From positions 1 through 64,000 of the forward strand of contig NZ_AGUF01000046.1 of NCBI RefSeq assembly GCF_000236785.1: 64,000 nucleotides of DNA, written 5' to 3'. The stretch's first letter is position 1. Every line of letters starts with the position of its first letter. Made by a program: the position numbers and the translations under genes. Under the pieces are notes generated by a model. The model did no database searches, was not told the origin of the DNA, and worked only from the letters and a program-made list of their open reading frames with translations. Below are positions 7,856 to 17,752 of the stretch, piece by piece. The DNA is from Achromobacter arsenitoxydans SY8 (GTDB lineage Bacteria > Pseudomonadota > Gammaproteobacteria > Burkholderiales > Burkholderiaceae_B).

Positions 7856-10213
7856 CTACTTCAAATCCACCGTGACCTTGCCAATCTTGCCGGTGTAGGC
7901 GAACGGCAGGGCATCTGCGTAAGTTTCGGCCACTGCGCTGCCGAGGTCCATGCCGATGTCCAGCGTCTCGGTGGCCGAGAAACGTGTCGGCGCCACGTTG
8001 TCGATGGACCCCTCGCCGGCCGGCTGGCCATTGATGAACAGACGCACGGTGCCGCCAGTCGTGAGCTCTCCGCCCGGCTGCTGCACGTATTCGAGGGCGA
8101 CATTTGCCTTGCCTGCCGGCACGGTCTGGTCGGACGTCACTTTGTAGCGGTTCTTTCCGAAGAAGTTGTACTCGTACACCAGGCGCTGATCCTTGATGTA
8201 GAGCGTGTAGCCCGCGCCGCTGCCGCCTTCGGCGATGATCACGCCCTGCGCCTTGCCATCCGCCGTGTCGACATCAGCGGCGATGCGGTGAGAGCGCTTG
8301 TAGATCGGAGGCGCGCTGCCTTCGGGAACCCGCGTCGTCCCGGAGACGTACGTGAAGCTGGTTTTGCCGCGCGTCGCGGAAGGCCTGTTGGGGTTGCTCG
8401 CGCGCTCGGCAAAGCGATCATCCAGCGGAAAGACGTCGTATTTCTTCGCCTCCTGGTCAAAGAGATTCTGCAGCTCCTTCAACTTGGCCGGGTTTTGCTG
8501 AGCCACATCATTGGCCTGGGAGAAATCTTCGCGGATGTTGTAGAGCTCCCATTTGTCCTGCTCGAAAGGCACCGAGCCGCGCAACACCCAGGGCACGCCG
8601 TGGAAGGCTGTGGCGACCCAGCCGTCATGGTAGATGGCGCGATGGCCGCCGGTCTCGAAATACTGCGTTGTGCGCGTGCTGGGGGCCTTGGGCTTGTCGA
8701 AGGAGTACGCCAAACTCACGCCCGCCAGCGGAGTCTGCTTCACGCCGTTGACCGAGGTTGGGAACGTGATGCCGGTCACCTCGTAAATCGTCGGCGCAAT
8801 GTCGATGACGTGGTGGAACTGGGTGCGCAGGCCGCCGTGCTCGGCGATCTTCTTCGGCCAGCTGACCACCATGCCGTTACGGGTGCCACCGAAGTGCGAA
8901 GGGACGCGCTTCATCCATTGGAACGGCGACGAACCGGCCCAGGCCCAGCCCACCGGGTAGTGGTTCTCGTGCTTCGGGCCGCCGATCTCGTCGATCTCTT
9001 TTATCTGCGAGGCCACGTCGTCAGGGACGCCGTTCTGCGTCATCATGTTGTTCGTCGTCCCGGTCAGGGAACCTTCGGCACTCGGACCGTTGTCGCCGGC
9101 GATGTAGATGATCAACGTGTTGTCGGCATCCGGCAGCGCATGCACGGCATCCAGCAGGCGGCCAATCTGGTAATCGGTGTAGGCCAGATAGGCGGCAAAC
9201 ACTTCCTGGTGCCTTGCGAAGAGCCGCTTCTCATCGGCCGATAGTGAATCCCAGGCCTGGATTTCCTTGGGGCGCGGTGTCAGGCGCGTGTTGGCAGGCA
9301 CCACACCGAGCTGCTTCTGGCGCTCCAGCGTTTCTTCGCGCACCTTGTCCCACCCCTGGTCGAACTTTCCCTTGAACTTGTCGATCCATTCCTTAGGCGC
9401 GTGCAGCGGCGCGTGCGCAGCCCCTGGGGCGAAGTAGGCGAAGAACGGCCTGTCCGGTGCAATCGACTTGGAACGCTGGATCCAGGCGATGGCCTCGTCG
9501 GTCATGTCAGGCATCAGGTGATAGCCCTGCTCCGGCGTCTTTGACGGCTCAATCGGCGTCGTGTTGCGAAACAGCTGGGGATACCACTGGCTGGTCTCTC
9601 CGCCTTGGTAGCCATACCAGTATTCGAAACCCAGGCCTGTAGGCCAACGCTCGAAGGGGCCGACCGGGCTGGTCTCCCAATCAGGGGTGTTGTGCCACTT
9701 GCCGAAGGCTGCCGTTGCATAGCCGTTCTGCCGCACGACCTCGGCGACAGAGGCGACATTCTTGCCCCAGATGCTGTCGTAGCCGGGGTAGCCGGTCGAG
9801 AGCTCGGTGATCGTGCCCATGCCCACCTGGTGGTGATTGCGGCCGGTCAGCAGCGCGGCGCGCGTGGGCGAGCAAATCGCCGTGGTGTGGAACTGGTTAT
9901 AGCGCAGGCCCTCGGAAGCCAGTTTGTCCAGATTGGGCATCGGCACCGGACCGCCGAAAGTGGCCGGCTGCCCAAAGCCGACATCGTCAAGCAGCACCAC
10001 CAGCACATTGGGCGCGCCGGCAGGCGCCTTGATGGGTTGAGGGTAGTCCTCGCGCGAGTCCTTGTAGGTCTTGCCGATCACGCCCTTGAAAGCCGCTTGC
10101 GGTTTGGGCAGGACCTCCTGCGCCCGCGCCGCCGTTGCGCCTAGGCCCAAGGCCAGGCTTGTGGCGGTAAAGATCGCAAGTGTCCAGCGTTTGCCTCGAT
10201 GTGGTGTCGGCAT
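7856..10213 (-). CDS. Arylsulfatase (large, exported)
   Basis: A 785-residue type I sulfatase that hydrolyses sulfate esters. The formylglycine signature is CSPTR with Cys114, inside ICSPTRAALLTGRN; metal-binding Asp76-Asp77 (VVLLDDVGFG) and the second His/Asp cluster further on agree with the alkaline-phosphatase-like fold. A Sec signal peptide ends near ATAARAQ, so it acts in the periplasm. I start at the ATG at 10213 because AGGAGAGGG precedes it; 18 extra upstream codons have no signal function. The C-terminal 170 residues form the beta-rich domain usual in 750-800-residue AslA-type enzymes. A second sulfatase lies directly upstream, and no formylglycine-generating enzyme is in the window. 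Confidence 0.92.
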   Translation of the reverse strand: MPTPHRGKRWTLAIFTATSLALGLGATAARAQEVLPKPQAAFKGVIGKTYKDSREDYPQPIKAPAGAPNVLVVLLDDVGFGQPATFGGPVPMPNLDKLASEGLRYNQFHTTAICSPTRAALLTGRNHHQVGMGTITELSTGYPGYDSIWGKNVASVAEVVRQNGYATAAFGKWHNTPDWETSPVGPFERWPTGLGFEYWYGYQGGETSQWYPQLFRNTTPIEPSKTPEQGYHLMPDMTDEAIAWIQRSKSIAPDRPFFAYFAPGAAHAPLHAPKEWIDKFKGKFDQGWDKVREETLERQKQLGVVPANTRLTPRPKEIQAWDSLSADEKRLFARHQEVFAAYLAYTDYQIGRLLDAVHALPDADNTLIIYIAGDNGPSAEGSLTGTTNNMMTQNGVPDDVASQIKEIDEIGGPKHENHYPVGWAWAGSSPFQWMKRVPSHFGGTRNGMVVSWPKKIAEHGGLRTQFHHVIDIAPTIYEVTGITFPTSVNGVKQTPLAGVSLAYSFDKPKAPSTRTTQYFETGGHRAIYHDGWVATAFHGVPWVLRGSVPFEQDKWELYNIREDFSQANDVAQQNPAKLKELQNLFDQEAKKYDVFPLDDRFAERASNPNRPSATRGKTSFTYVSGTTRVPEGSAPPIYKRSHRIAADVDTADGKAQGVIIAEGGSGAGYTLYIKDQRLVYEYNFFGKNRYKVTSDQTVPAGKANVALEYVQQPGGELTTGGTVRLFINGQPAGEGSIDNVAPTRFSATETLDIGMDLGSAVAETYADALPFAYTGKIGKVTVDLK

Positions 10214-10288
10214 AGCCCTCTCCTTCGCGTTGGTCGCCGCCCGCTTTGCTCGGGCTACTCGCGTCAATGATTGCAGGCCCGCTATTGG

Positions 10289-11908
10289 CTATTGCCGCCC
10301 CTTGTTCATGTATTCCTCAACGACGTTGGACATGTCATAGGTTTTGGAACCTTGGACGGGGGGATAGTCCGCCAGGCTTTTCAGGTGTTGCTGCATGATC
10401 TCGCTCATTGGGGCCATCAGCCAGGACACTTTCTGCACCAAATGGCCATAGGAGTCTTCGTTGTCATAACTTTCGAAGGGGTCCATGCGCAGATTGAACA
10501 GGAGAGGCATGGTGCGCGGAATTACGTTGCTGTAGTAGCTCTCCTTTTCAGAAAAGTGGAGCTTCCACGGGCCCATGCGCATCGCAGTCAACTTATTCTC
10601 GTAATAGTACAAAAGGCTGTTGCGCGCCGATTCGCGGGACTTCCCGAGCCAGTATTCCATGTTGTTGATGCCGTCAATGTACTGACTCTTCTCCTTCAAC
10701 ATGCGCTCATTCACGTTCGCTACTCCGGCCGCTGCGGCCAGCGTGGTAAACATGTCCATATGAGTCTGAATGCCGTTCAACGTTTGTGCAGGCTTGATCA
10801 CACCTGGCCAGCGAATCATTGAAATCACACGCACGCCGCCCTCGAACGTGCCCATCTTCGCGCCACGGAAAGGCGTGGTTCCACCATGGGGCCAACTGGC
10901 GTGTTCCGGGCCATTGTCGGTTGAGTACCAAACGATGGTGTTTTCATCGAGCCCGTTCTCTTTCAGGAAATCAAGAATCACGCCGACATCGTGATCGTGT
11001 TGCATCATGCCCGAACCATGCAGGTCGGCTTCGCTTGTGTATTGCTCCGCAGCGTAGCGCCACTTCTCATTCAGCCGCGTGTAGACATGCATGCGGCTGG
11101 TGTTTAGCCAGACGAAGAAGGGCTTTCCATCATCTTTCGCCTGCTTCATGAATTTCATCGCGAGAGGCGCAACTTCTCCACCGTCGAAGTCCTCCATCCG
11201 CTTTGCATCCAGCTTGCCTGCGTCCTGGATGACTTGTTTTCCTACTCGGCCCCAACGTGGGTCGGTGGTGGAGTCGTCCTTGTTTGACGCGAACGAGTGG
11301 ACCACATTGCGCGCGCCAAACTTCTTCTCGTAGGCTTCGGAGCTACCCGAGTACTTGGCGCCAAAGTTCTTGTAGTCACGTTGATCCGCCTCTTCCATCA
11401 CGTTCAGGTGATAAAGCAGACCAAAGAATTCGTCAAAGCCATGGACCGTAGGAAGGGCGGAGTTGTGATCGCCAAGGTGGTTCTTGCCGAATTGTCCCGT
11501 GGCGTAGCCGGCGTCTTTCATTACCTCCCCAAGACTCGGAGACTCGGCCATCAGTCCTCGAGGATCTCCAGGCTGCCCTACGGTCGTCATGCCGGACCGA
11601 ATCGGATACTGGCCGGTAATAAAGGCCGCGCGCCCTGCCGTGCATGAAGGTTGTGCATAGTGGTCTGTGAAACGTATGCCCTGCTGGCCGATGCTGTCGA
11701 TGTTCGGGGTCGTGTAGCCCATTGTCCCCATGCCATAGGCGCTAACGTTCTGCCAACCGATGTCGTCACCCCAAATCACCAGGATATTCGGCTTTTTCTC
11801 TGCGCTGGCGCTGGCGCTGGCTGTCGAAGTGCTGGATTGCGCGTGTGCAGTAGTCGCCATCAATACGCCGGCAAGGCCGGAAAACACCAATCTAAATATG
11901 TTCTTCAT
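10289..11908 (-). CDS. Arylsulfatase (second, exported, CTAGR-type)
   Basis: A 539-residue sulfatase. A signal peptide ([24 protein letters not shown] without the last residues) is followed by a Ser/Thr/Ala linker encoded by a short GCTGGC repeat. Asp48-Asp49 bind metal, and the modification site is CTAGR with Cys89, having Ala where most aerobically matured sulfatases have Pro. Start chosen at 11908, preceded by GGAG; the 51 upstream codons lack a signal peptide. It is followed 75 bp later by the larger sulfatase gene, so the two are probably co-transcribed for use of sulfate esters. GC content drops in and beyond this gene. Confidence 0.9.
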   Translation of the reverse strand: MKNIFRLVFSGLAGVLMATTAHAQSSTSTASASASAEKKPNILVIWGDDIGWQNVSAYGMGTMGYTTPNIDSIGQQGIRFTDHYAQPSCTAGRAAFITGQYPIRSGMTTVGQPGDPRGLMAESPSLGEVMKDAGYATGQFGKNHLGDHNSALPTVHGFDEFFGLLYHLNVMEEADQRDYKNFGAKYSGSSEAYEKKFGARNVVHSFASNKDDSTTDPRWGRVGKQVIQDAGKLDAKRMEDFDGGEVAPLAMKFMKQAKDDGKPFFVWLNTSRMHVYTRLNEKWRYAAEQYTSEADLHGSGMMQHDHDVGVILDFLKENGLDENTIVWYSTDNGPEHASWPHGGTTPFRGAKMGTFEGGVRVISMIRWPGVIKPAQTLNGIQTHMDMFTTLAAAAGVANVNERMLKEKSQYIDGINNMEYWLGKSRESARNSLLYYYENKLTAMRMGPWKLHFSEKESYYSNVIPRTMPLLFNLRMDPFESYDNEDSYGHLVQKVSWLMAPMSEIMQQHLKSLADYPPVQGSKTYDMSNVVEEYMNKGRQ

Positions 11909-12164
11909 GAAAAGCTCCGCACTTTTCTTATTAGGTTGGTCGAGACCGATGAGGGGCCGGCAATCCAGGATTGCGGCCAGACTCAGTTTAAGAGAACCGG
12001 ATGGCGCGTTAAGGTTTTTCATTGCCCGCCGCTGGTTAGCCCATTTGCGCCGATCTATCATGTCAGGCTGCTTCCCTCTCCCTTGCCGTCTTTATGGGTA
12101 AAAAAGCACCCATTACAAACATCTGGCGAACGGGTAATCTGGAGCGCATTGGGAGGAGAACAGC

Positions 12165-13307
12165 ATGAAATTGCGCATTGCGACTTTCAATGTTGAGAAC
12201 CTGTTTCGTCGCGCAGCCATTCTTAATCTGCGCGATTCCGCGCGGGTTGATGAATTGCTCCAGCTTGTCAAAGAATTGCAGGGGCTGCTCGACCGAAGCG
12301 ACTACTCGAACGCTTTGAAGGACGAGGTGTTCGAGATCTCCCATCAGCTTGTGACCTACGTTGATATCCGAAAAGATGCCGGGTCGCTAGGAGACTGGAA
12401 GAAGGAGAACAGCCGTACGGGTTTCAGAATCAACAAGAGCTGCAAGGGACGCGGCGATTGGCTGGGCGAGATCGTCTTCCGGGCAAAGGAGTTTTCCGAC
12501 CAGCAACGCAAGAACACCGGAAAAGTGATTAAGGCCTTGAACGCCGACATCCAGTGCCTTGTCGAAGTCGAAGGCATGGACGTGCTCAAAGGCTTTAACA
12601 GCCAGGTTCTTCACACCAAAAAGTTCAAACAGTTCGTCATGATCGACAGCCCCAACGATCCGCGAGGAATTGATGTGGCCTGCCTCACGCGGGGCAGGAT
12701 TATTGGTATCAAGACCCATGTTTTCGATGACGGGCAAGTCTTCAAGCCGGTTTTCAGCCGCGATTGCCTGGAGGTCGCCATTACATTCGAAGGGTTGAAT
12801 CAACCCGTGTTCGTGCTCTGCAACCATTTCAAGAGTCAGAGCGGAAGATTGGACGCAGACAGGCGAAAGTCTGCGGCCAGGCGCAAGGATCAATCTCGCA
12901 CAGTCGTAAGCATCCTGAAGGCCTACGATCTCAAAAAAGACTATGTGGTCGTGCTGGGAGACCTCAATGAGGACACGGACAACGCATTCAAGAGCTTGGA
13001 CCCGCTGTTCGACGTCGAAGGGCTGCACCCCATTGTTGATCGCAATCTTCCAGCAACACAGCGCTACACCTATCACTTCGGCGGCGGCAAGAAGGGCGAA
13101 CGCCTGAATCAACTCGACTATATCTTTCTGTCGAGTCCGCTCCACGATGCCGTTGTAGGGCAGGGGTTTGAGAGGCGGGGAATTTTCGAGATCGAGAAGA
13201 TCACCGCTAAGGAGGGGGCCGAACTCGTCAAACCCTTCCCGGAAGTCTCCTCTTGGGATCTTGGCGCATCCGATCATGCTGGAGTTTGGGTCGAACTTGA
13301 CCTTTGA
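12165..13307 (+). CDS. Endonuclease/exonuclease/phosphatase family protein
   Basis: A 380-residue cytoplasmic protein of the EEP (DNase I/exonuclease III-like) fold. Motifs: RIATFNVENLF at the N-terminus, CLVEVEGMD (metal Glu), NHFKSQ (catalytic His), VVLGDLNEDTDN (Asp/Asn) and SDHAGVWVELDL at the C-terminus, so all catalytic residues seem present. RBS GGGAGG stands nine bases upstream. The substrate could be DNA, RNA, a lipid head group or an inositol phosphate; no signal peptide is seen. It diverges from the sulfatase genes and lies in an AT-richer patch that also holds the next gene. Confidence 0.87.
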   Translation: MKLRIATFNVENLFRRAAILNLRDSARVDELLQLVKELQGLLDRSDYSNALKDEVFEISHQLVTYVDIRKDAGSLGDWKKENSRTGFRINKSCKGRGDWLGEIVFRAKEFSDQQRKNTGKVIKALNADIQCLVEVEGMDVLKGFNSQVLHTKKFKQFVMIDSPNDPRGIDVACLTRGRIIGIKTHVFDDGQVFKPVFSRDCLEVAITFEGLNQPVFVLCNHFKSQSGRLDADRRKSAARRKDQSRTVVSILKAYDLKKDYVVVLGDLNEDTDNAFKSLDPLFDVEGLHPIVDRNLPATQRYTYHFGGGKKGERLNQLDYIFLSSPLHDAVVGQGFERRGIFEIEKITAKEGAELVKPFPEVSSWDLGASDHAGVWVELDL

Positions 13308-13552
13308 TGAACAGACTGGCGCGCTGGACCCGAAAATAAGCCATCTAGCCCGCAACCGACACTGCAGCCGACGGCCTGCCGTCGCGACTGTGCATCAGAG
13401 TTAGTTTCGAAGAATGATGCTGCGTTGATTCACTCTGCCTGCAGATGGAAGTTTCGGCGCAGTCGGCGAGGCACGACTATCCGTGGCATTGCCGGAAGGT
13501 AACGTGTCGGGCCTGATAGCGTGTTCAGGGGAGGTGGTCGACTACATGGCTA

Positions 13553-14209
13553 CTAGATTTTATGAGCCAACTGAAGGTGCTTCTTTTTTTTCTTGAGGCT
13601 GATCTCTACTCTGCAAATGTGGCAGAAGGTAGTGTGTGTCATTCGGGTACGTTTGACTTTTGTGATCGCGTACCTCAATTCGGGGGCGTCGAATGGGGAA
13701 ATAGTATTCCCTTCTTTGTTGATCTCACACAGTTGACCAAGTAGGTAGCCTGCATTGTTCTTTACATCCAGAAAGTAGGCCCCACTCCCGCCAGTCTCTA
13801 ATATGCACTCGGTGATCCCATGCTCTACCCTTGCAAACCGGACGACTCCAGCAGAGTCGCTACGTTCTTTAGAAGATTCAGTGGGCGCGGAAGGGAAAGC
13901 GATCGTTGGGATAGTGGGCGGCGAGCCGCTTTGACTATCTAGGAAACAACCGTGCCTTGTCCACGGTGCGCCAAGCGGACCATCTAGCCAAACGCTGCCC
14001 CCGTTATGTCGGACGAAAAACACTCTTGCGTTGCAGATTGGACAGAGAGTCAGGTAGCAAGCAGAATTCGGCGCATGCTGTTCTTTGGTGAAGTCCGTGT
14101 ATGTTTTGCTCAAGAACGCACTACAAGAGCCGGCGCTGTGCAAAGGAATACATCGACCGTTGATGTACCGGAAGGTGATTAAGTCACCGCAGTAGGTGCA
14201 GGAAGACAT
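13553..14209 (-). CDS. Hypothetical Cys-rich protein with zinc knuckles and C-terminal C2H2-like finger
   Basis: A 218-residue protein of unknown function. It has three probable metal-binding parts: an N-terminal CTYCG...GRCIPLH unit, a central CPICNARVFFVRHNGG unit, and a C-terminal CHIC-x11-H-x4-H element that looks like a C2H2 zinc finger. I start it at the ATG at 14209, just before the first Cys pair, although no clear RBS is visible; 74 further upstream codons are open but look non-coding. Low GC and an isolated position suggest horizontal transfer. The middle unit resembles proteins of genomic islands that I cannot name. Confidence 0.65.
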   Translation of the reverse strand: MSSCTYCGDLITFRYINGRCIPLHSAGSCSAFLSKTYTDFTKEQHAPNSACYLTLCPICNARVFFVRHNGGSVWLDGPLGAPWTRHGCFLDSQSGSPPTIPTIAFPSAPTESSKERSDSAGVVRFARVEHGITECILETGGSGAYFLDVKNNAGYLLGQLCEINKEGNTISPFDAPELRYAITKVKRTRMTHTTFCHICRVEISLKKKKKHLQLAHKI

Positions 14210-14652
14210 TGCTGAACTTTGCGTGTTTACGAATAGCCTAACTAGATTTAGAAGGCATGTAATAGGCATGCCTAGCTTGCCTAAGACTGTATGAGCTTTC
14301 AGCTCGATAGACAAATTAACTGTTGCTGTGTTTTGAAGCGGCCTCAGATTTTTTTCGACCTGAGTCTTTGGTGAGATCAATTGATCAACGATTCGATTGA
14401 CCGTCTCTGAGCGACGGCGGCCGCGGGCCACAAAAGTAAAGTTCGCCTTTCTTCAACCAGCGTGGCGTCTATCTGCGTAGGAGAGGGGAGGACGTTCGCA
14501 CAGTGACAGACGTTGCCCGCCCCAAAGCCAGAAGGCGACCTCTAATTCTACGGTTCAGGGATTTCCCCAATCACATTCTCCTTGCGGAAAATCAATGCTC
14601 TATAGGACACTTTGTGTCATAGCGCTGCGACGGCGCACACAAGGGGAATGGG
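14210..14652. other. AT-rich intergenic region, no gene recognised
   Basis: About 440 bp between the leftward zinc-knuckle gene and the rightward Bug gene. No ORF with homology-like composition is visible. The right end contains an AT-rich stretch (CTATAGGACAC at about 14599) that may be part of the Bug promoter, but spacing to a -35 is poor. Confidence 0.4.
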
Positions 14653-15615
14653 ATGAAAGTCTTGGGCATGGTGGCCGCGCTGGCGATGGCGGCGGGAATG
14701 GCGGGTGGCGCACAGGCGGCGTTTCCGGAGCGGCCGATCCGGCTGGTGGTGCCGTTTGGCGCTGGCGGCATTACGGATATCGTGGCGCGGCAGGTGGGCA
14801 AGGGCATGGGCGATGTGCTGGGGCAGGGCATCGTGATCGAGAACCGGCCGGGCGCGGGCGGGGTGATCGCGGCCCAGGTGGCGGCTACTGCGCCGGCCGA
14901 TGGCTATACGATCTTCATGGGGACGGTAGGCACGCAGGTCGTGAACCCGCTGATCTACAGCAAGCTCAGCTATGACGCGGATAAGTTCGCGCCGGTGGGC
15001 ATGGTGTCGGGATCGCCGTATCTGCTGGCCGTCAGGGCCGGCGTGCCGGCCGCGTCGTTCGGCGAGTTCGTGAAGTACGCCAAGGCCAATCCGGCGAAGC
15101 TGAATTTCGGGTCGGCGGGCAACGCCAGTTCGCCGCACCTGGGGCTGGAGCTGCTGAAGCTGACGGCCGGCGTGGACATTGTGCATGTGCCGTTCAAGAG
15201 CGGCAGCGAGGCCGTGAACGCGGCGATCGGCGAACAGGTGGATGTGGTGATGGACGCCAGTCCGGTCATCATGCCGCACGTGGCCTCGGGCAAGCTACGC
15301 GCCCTGGCGGTGGCGTCGGACAAGCGATTGCCGTCCGCGCCCGGCGTGCCGGCCAGCACCGAAGCGGGCGATGCGGGCTTGCAGATCAGTTCCTGGAACG
15401 CGTTCTTCGCGCCGGCTGGGACGCCGCCGGACGTGGTGGCTGCGCTGAACGCCGCGCTGCAGAAGACGCTGGCCACGCCCGATTTGAAGGAGCGGCTTGC
15501 GGCGCAAGGCACGCAGCTCTACACGGGCGCGCCCGATGAATATCAGCGCTTCATCGGCGGCGAGAAGGCCAAGTGGGCCGAGATCGTGAAGCGCGCCAAT
15601 ATCAAGATGGATTAG
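14653..15615 (+). CDS. Bug/TctC family periplasmic substrate-binding protein
   Basis: A 320-residue orphan Bug protein with a typical Sec signal peptide ending near GGAQA and the signature RLVVPFGAGGITD. Further landmarks are LNFGSAGNASSPH and HVPFKSGSE. AAGGGGAATGGG precedes the ATG. It is followed 28 bp later by a glutathione S-transferase gene and a class II aldolase gene, so its ligand is likely the substrate of that small metabolic operon. Confidence 0.9.
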   Translation: MKVLGMVAALAMAAGMAGGAQAAFPERPIRLVVPFGAGGITDIVARQVGKGMGDVLGQGIVIENRPGAGGVIAAQVAATAPADGYTIFMGTVGTQVVNPLIYSKLSYDADKFAPVGMVSGSPYLLAVRAGVPAASFGEFVKYAKANPAKLNFGSAGNASSPHLGLELLKLTAGVDIVHVPFKSGSEAVNAAIGEQVDVVMDASPVIMPHVASGKLRALAVASDKRLPSAPGVPASTEAGDAGLQISSWNAFFAPAGTPPDVVAALNAALQKTLATPDLKERLAAQGTQLYTGAPDEYQRFIGGEKAKWAEIVKRANIKMD

Positions 15616-15643
15616 GAAACGCATCAATGACCAGGAGTTCAGC

Positions 15644-16288
15644 ATGAATACTCAGGCGCCACACCCGCTCGCAGGCAAGCCGCTGGAGCTGGCCGACACC
15701 CTGCGGTCGGGCAATGCGTGGAAGATCCGGCTGGCCTGCGGGCTGATGGGCCTGCCGGTGACGCGGCGCACGTTCGACATTGTCCAGGGCGATCTGGAAA
15801 CCGAAGCGTTCGCGCGCATCAACCCCTGGCGGCAGGTGCCCGCGCTGCTGACGCCGGAAGGGCAATGGCTGGCGGAATCGCAGGCCATTCTCTGGTATCT
15901 GGGCATGGGCACGCCCTGGCTGCCCGAGGACCGGTTGGCGCAGGCGCAGGTGTCGAGCTGGCTGAGTTTCGAGCAGACGCAGCACATGCATGCGTACGCG
16001 CAGCCGCGCCTGTTGATCCACCTGCGCCAGACGGCGGGCGTGAATGACCCGGAGATGGTCGCTTGGCGCGCCATCGGCATGAAGGCGGCGGCGCTGATGG
16101 ACGCGCATCTGGCGGGGCGCCATTACCTGGTGGGAACCGCGCCGACCATCGCGGACATCGCGCTGTTCCCTTACACGAGCATGGCGGAGCAGGGCGGCTA
16201 CGACCTGTCCGGCTTTGCCCATATCAATGCCTGGCTGGCGCGCATCCGCGCACTGCCGGGATTTACGCCGCTGATGGAAGCGGCATGA
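15644..16288 (+). CDS. Glutathione S-transferase family protein
   Basis: A 214-residue two-domain GST. The N-terminal thioredoxin-like domain (about 10-85) contains RINPWRQVPAL with the cis-Pro and the LAESQAILWYL glutathione gamma-glutamyl site; the helical C-terminal domain carries the conserved PTIADIALFPY N-capping motif (about 165-176). RBS AGGAG. Located between a Bug protein and an aldolase, it may conjugate, isomerise or dehalogenate an intermediate, but the exact role is unknown. Confidence 0.9.
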   Translation: MNTQAPHPLAGKPLELADTLRSGNAWKIRLACGLMGLPVTRRTFDIVQGDLETEAFARINPWRQVPALLTPEGQWLAESQAILWYLGMGTPWLPEDRLAQAQVSSWLSFEQTQHMHAYAQPRLLIHLRQTAGVNDPEMVAWRAIGMKAAALMDAHLAGRHYLVGTAPTIADIALFPYTSMAEQGGYDLSGFAHINAWLARIRALPGFTPLMEAA

Positions 16289-16298
16289 CGGAGACATG

Positions 16299-17081
16299 AT
16301 GGCCGATACGATGCACTTGGGAAAAGACGAACTGATTGCGCGGGCGCAGGCCGAAATGCAGCGCCAGTTCGACACCCCGCAATGGAGCCTGCGTGAACGC
16401 CTGGCGCTGACCTGCCGGATCCTGTTCGACGGCGGGCACGATTCCGGGCTGGCGGGCCAGATCACCGCGCGTGCGACCGAGCCGGGCCGCTACCTCACGC
16501 AGCGGCTGGGCCTGGGCTTCGACGAAATCACCGCCAGCAATCTGCTGCTGGTGGACGAAGACCTGCGCGTGCAGGAGGGCGGGGGCATGCCGAATCCGGC
16601 GAACCGCTTCCATTCCTGGATTTATCGCGCCCGCCCGGATGTGAACTGCATCATCCACACGCATCCGCTGCATGTGGCGTCGCTGTCGATGCTGGAGATT
16701 CCGCTGGAGGTCTCGCACATGGACAATTGCCCGCTGTACGACGACGTGGCCTTTTTGAAGGATTGGCCCGGCGTGCCAGTGGGCAACGAGGAAGGCGAGA
16801 TCATTTCCAAGGCGCTGGGGGCCAAGCGGGCCATCCTGCTGTCGCACCACGGGATGCTGATTGCGGCGGGGTCGGTGGAAGAGGCTTGCGTGCTGGCGCT
16901 CCAGTTTGAGCGCGCCGCGCGCATGCAGCTGCTGGCGATGTCGGCGGGAAAGATCCAGCCGATTCCGCCCGAACTTGGCCGCGAGGCGCACGACTGGATC
17001 CTGACGCCCAAGCGCTCCCAGGTGGGCTTTTCGTACTACGCGCGGCGCGCCTTGCGGATGCATCCCGACGTGCTGGCCTAG
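16299..17081 (+). CDS. Class II aldolase/adducin family protein
   Basis: A 260-residue metal-dependent class II aldolase-fold protein. Zinc ligands are visible as the HTHPLH pair (near residue 120-125) and HHGML (near 180). Family members include fuculose-phosphate aldolase, ribulose-5-phosphate epimerase and several decarboxylases used in aromatic or hydroxy-acid catabolism. Two adjacent ATGs exist; the one at 16299 has the better spacing from GGAG. It ends the Bug-GST-aldolase operon. Substrate unassigned. Confidence 0.88.
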   Translation: MADTMHLGKDELIARAQAEMQRQFDTPQWSLRERLALTCRILFDGGHDSGLAGQITARATEPGRYLTQRLGLGFDEITASNLLLVDEDLRVQEGGGMPNPANRFHSWIYRARPDVNCIIHTHPLHVASLSMLEIPLEVSHMDNCPLYDDVAFLKDWPGVPVGNEEGEIISKALGAKRAILLSHHGMLIAAGSVEEACVLALQFERAARMQLLAMSAGKIQPIPPELGREAHDWILTPKRSQVGFSYYARRALRMHPDVLA

Positions 17082-17159
17082 GGAGTTTCGGGGCAGGGCG
17101 CTCGACGGCGGCGCAGGATTCGGGCATTCTTGCCGGTTGTATTCCCGTTTTTCCCGCCC

Positions 17160-17714
17160 ATGATCGACCTGCCGCACCGCCTACGCACCCTGCGCCGCCA
17201 GCAAACCTTGTCCCTGGAACAGCTGGCGCAGCGCACCGGACTGACCAAGAGCTACCTCTCCAAGCTTGAGCGGGGCTTGAGCGAGCCGTCCATTTCCACG
17301 GTGTTGCGCCTGGCCGAGGCCTATGGCGTGGGCGTATCGCAACTGGTGGGGGCGGACGACGCCGCGCAGGACGAAGTGGTCAGCGTGGTCCGCGTGGCCG
17401 ACCGCGAAGCCTTGCAGCGCCGGGGCCTGGGCAGCGAATACCATTACGAGTCGCTGGCCGGACGCCGCAAGGTCAAGGCCATGGAGCCCTTCGTGGTGCA
17501 TCCGCCGCGCGAATTTCCCGACGCCACGGCGGTTTTTCCGCATCCGGGCGAGGAATTTCTGCTGGTGCTGAAAGGCGCCATCGAGGTCCACGTGGGCGAA
17601 CGCCAGTTCCGCCTGGAAACCGGCGATTCCGTCTATTTCGATTCCGAACTGCCGCACCGCATGCGCACCGTCAGCCGGGCCATGGCCGAGGTGCTGGTCG
17701 TGGCGGCGCACTGA
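17160..17714 (+). CDS. XRE family regulator with C-terminal cupin domain
   Basis: A 184-residue regulator: an N-terminal HTH_3 domain (about 3-60, with SLEQLAQRTGLTKSYLSKLE) fused to a small-molecule-sensing cupin (about 110-180, with HPGEEFLLVLKG and LETGDSVYFDSELPHR). Such proteins control amine, amino-acid or aldehyde metabolism. I use the ATG at 17160 rather than an upstream TTG. It lies between the aldolase operon and a separate cupin gene and probably regulates one or both. Confidence 0.88.
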   Translation: MIDLPHRLRTLRRQQTLSLEQLAQRTGLTKSYLSKLERGLSEPSISTVLRLAEAYGVGVSQLVGADDAAQDEVVSVVRVADREALQRRGLGSEYHYESLAGRRKVKAMEPFVVHPPREFPDATAVFPHPGEEFLLVLKGAIEVHVGERQFRLETGDSVYFDSELPHRMRTVSRAMAEVLVVAAH

Positions 17715-17752
17715 AAGACAGGCCGCCGCGCCTCATCCCTAAAGGAAAAACT

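Noticed and set aside
7829-9244. A 471-codon plus-strand frame opposite the large sulfatase
   Set aside because: Antisense shadow; the sulfatase on the minus strand has all family motifs.
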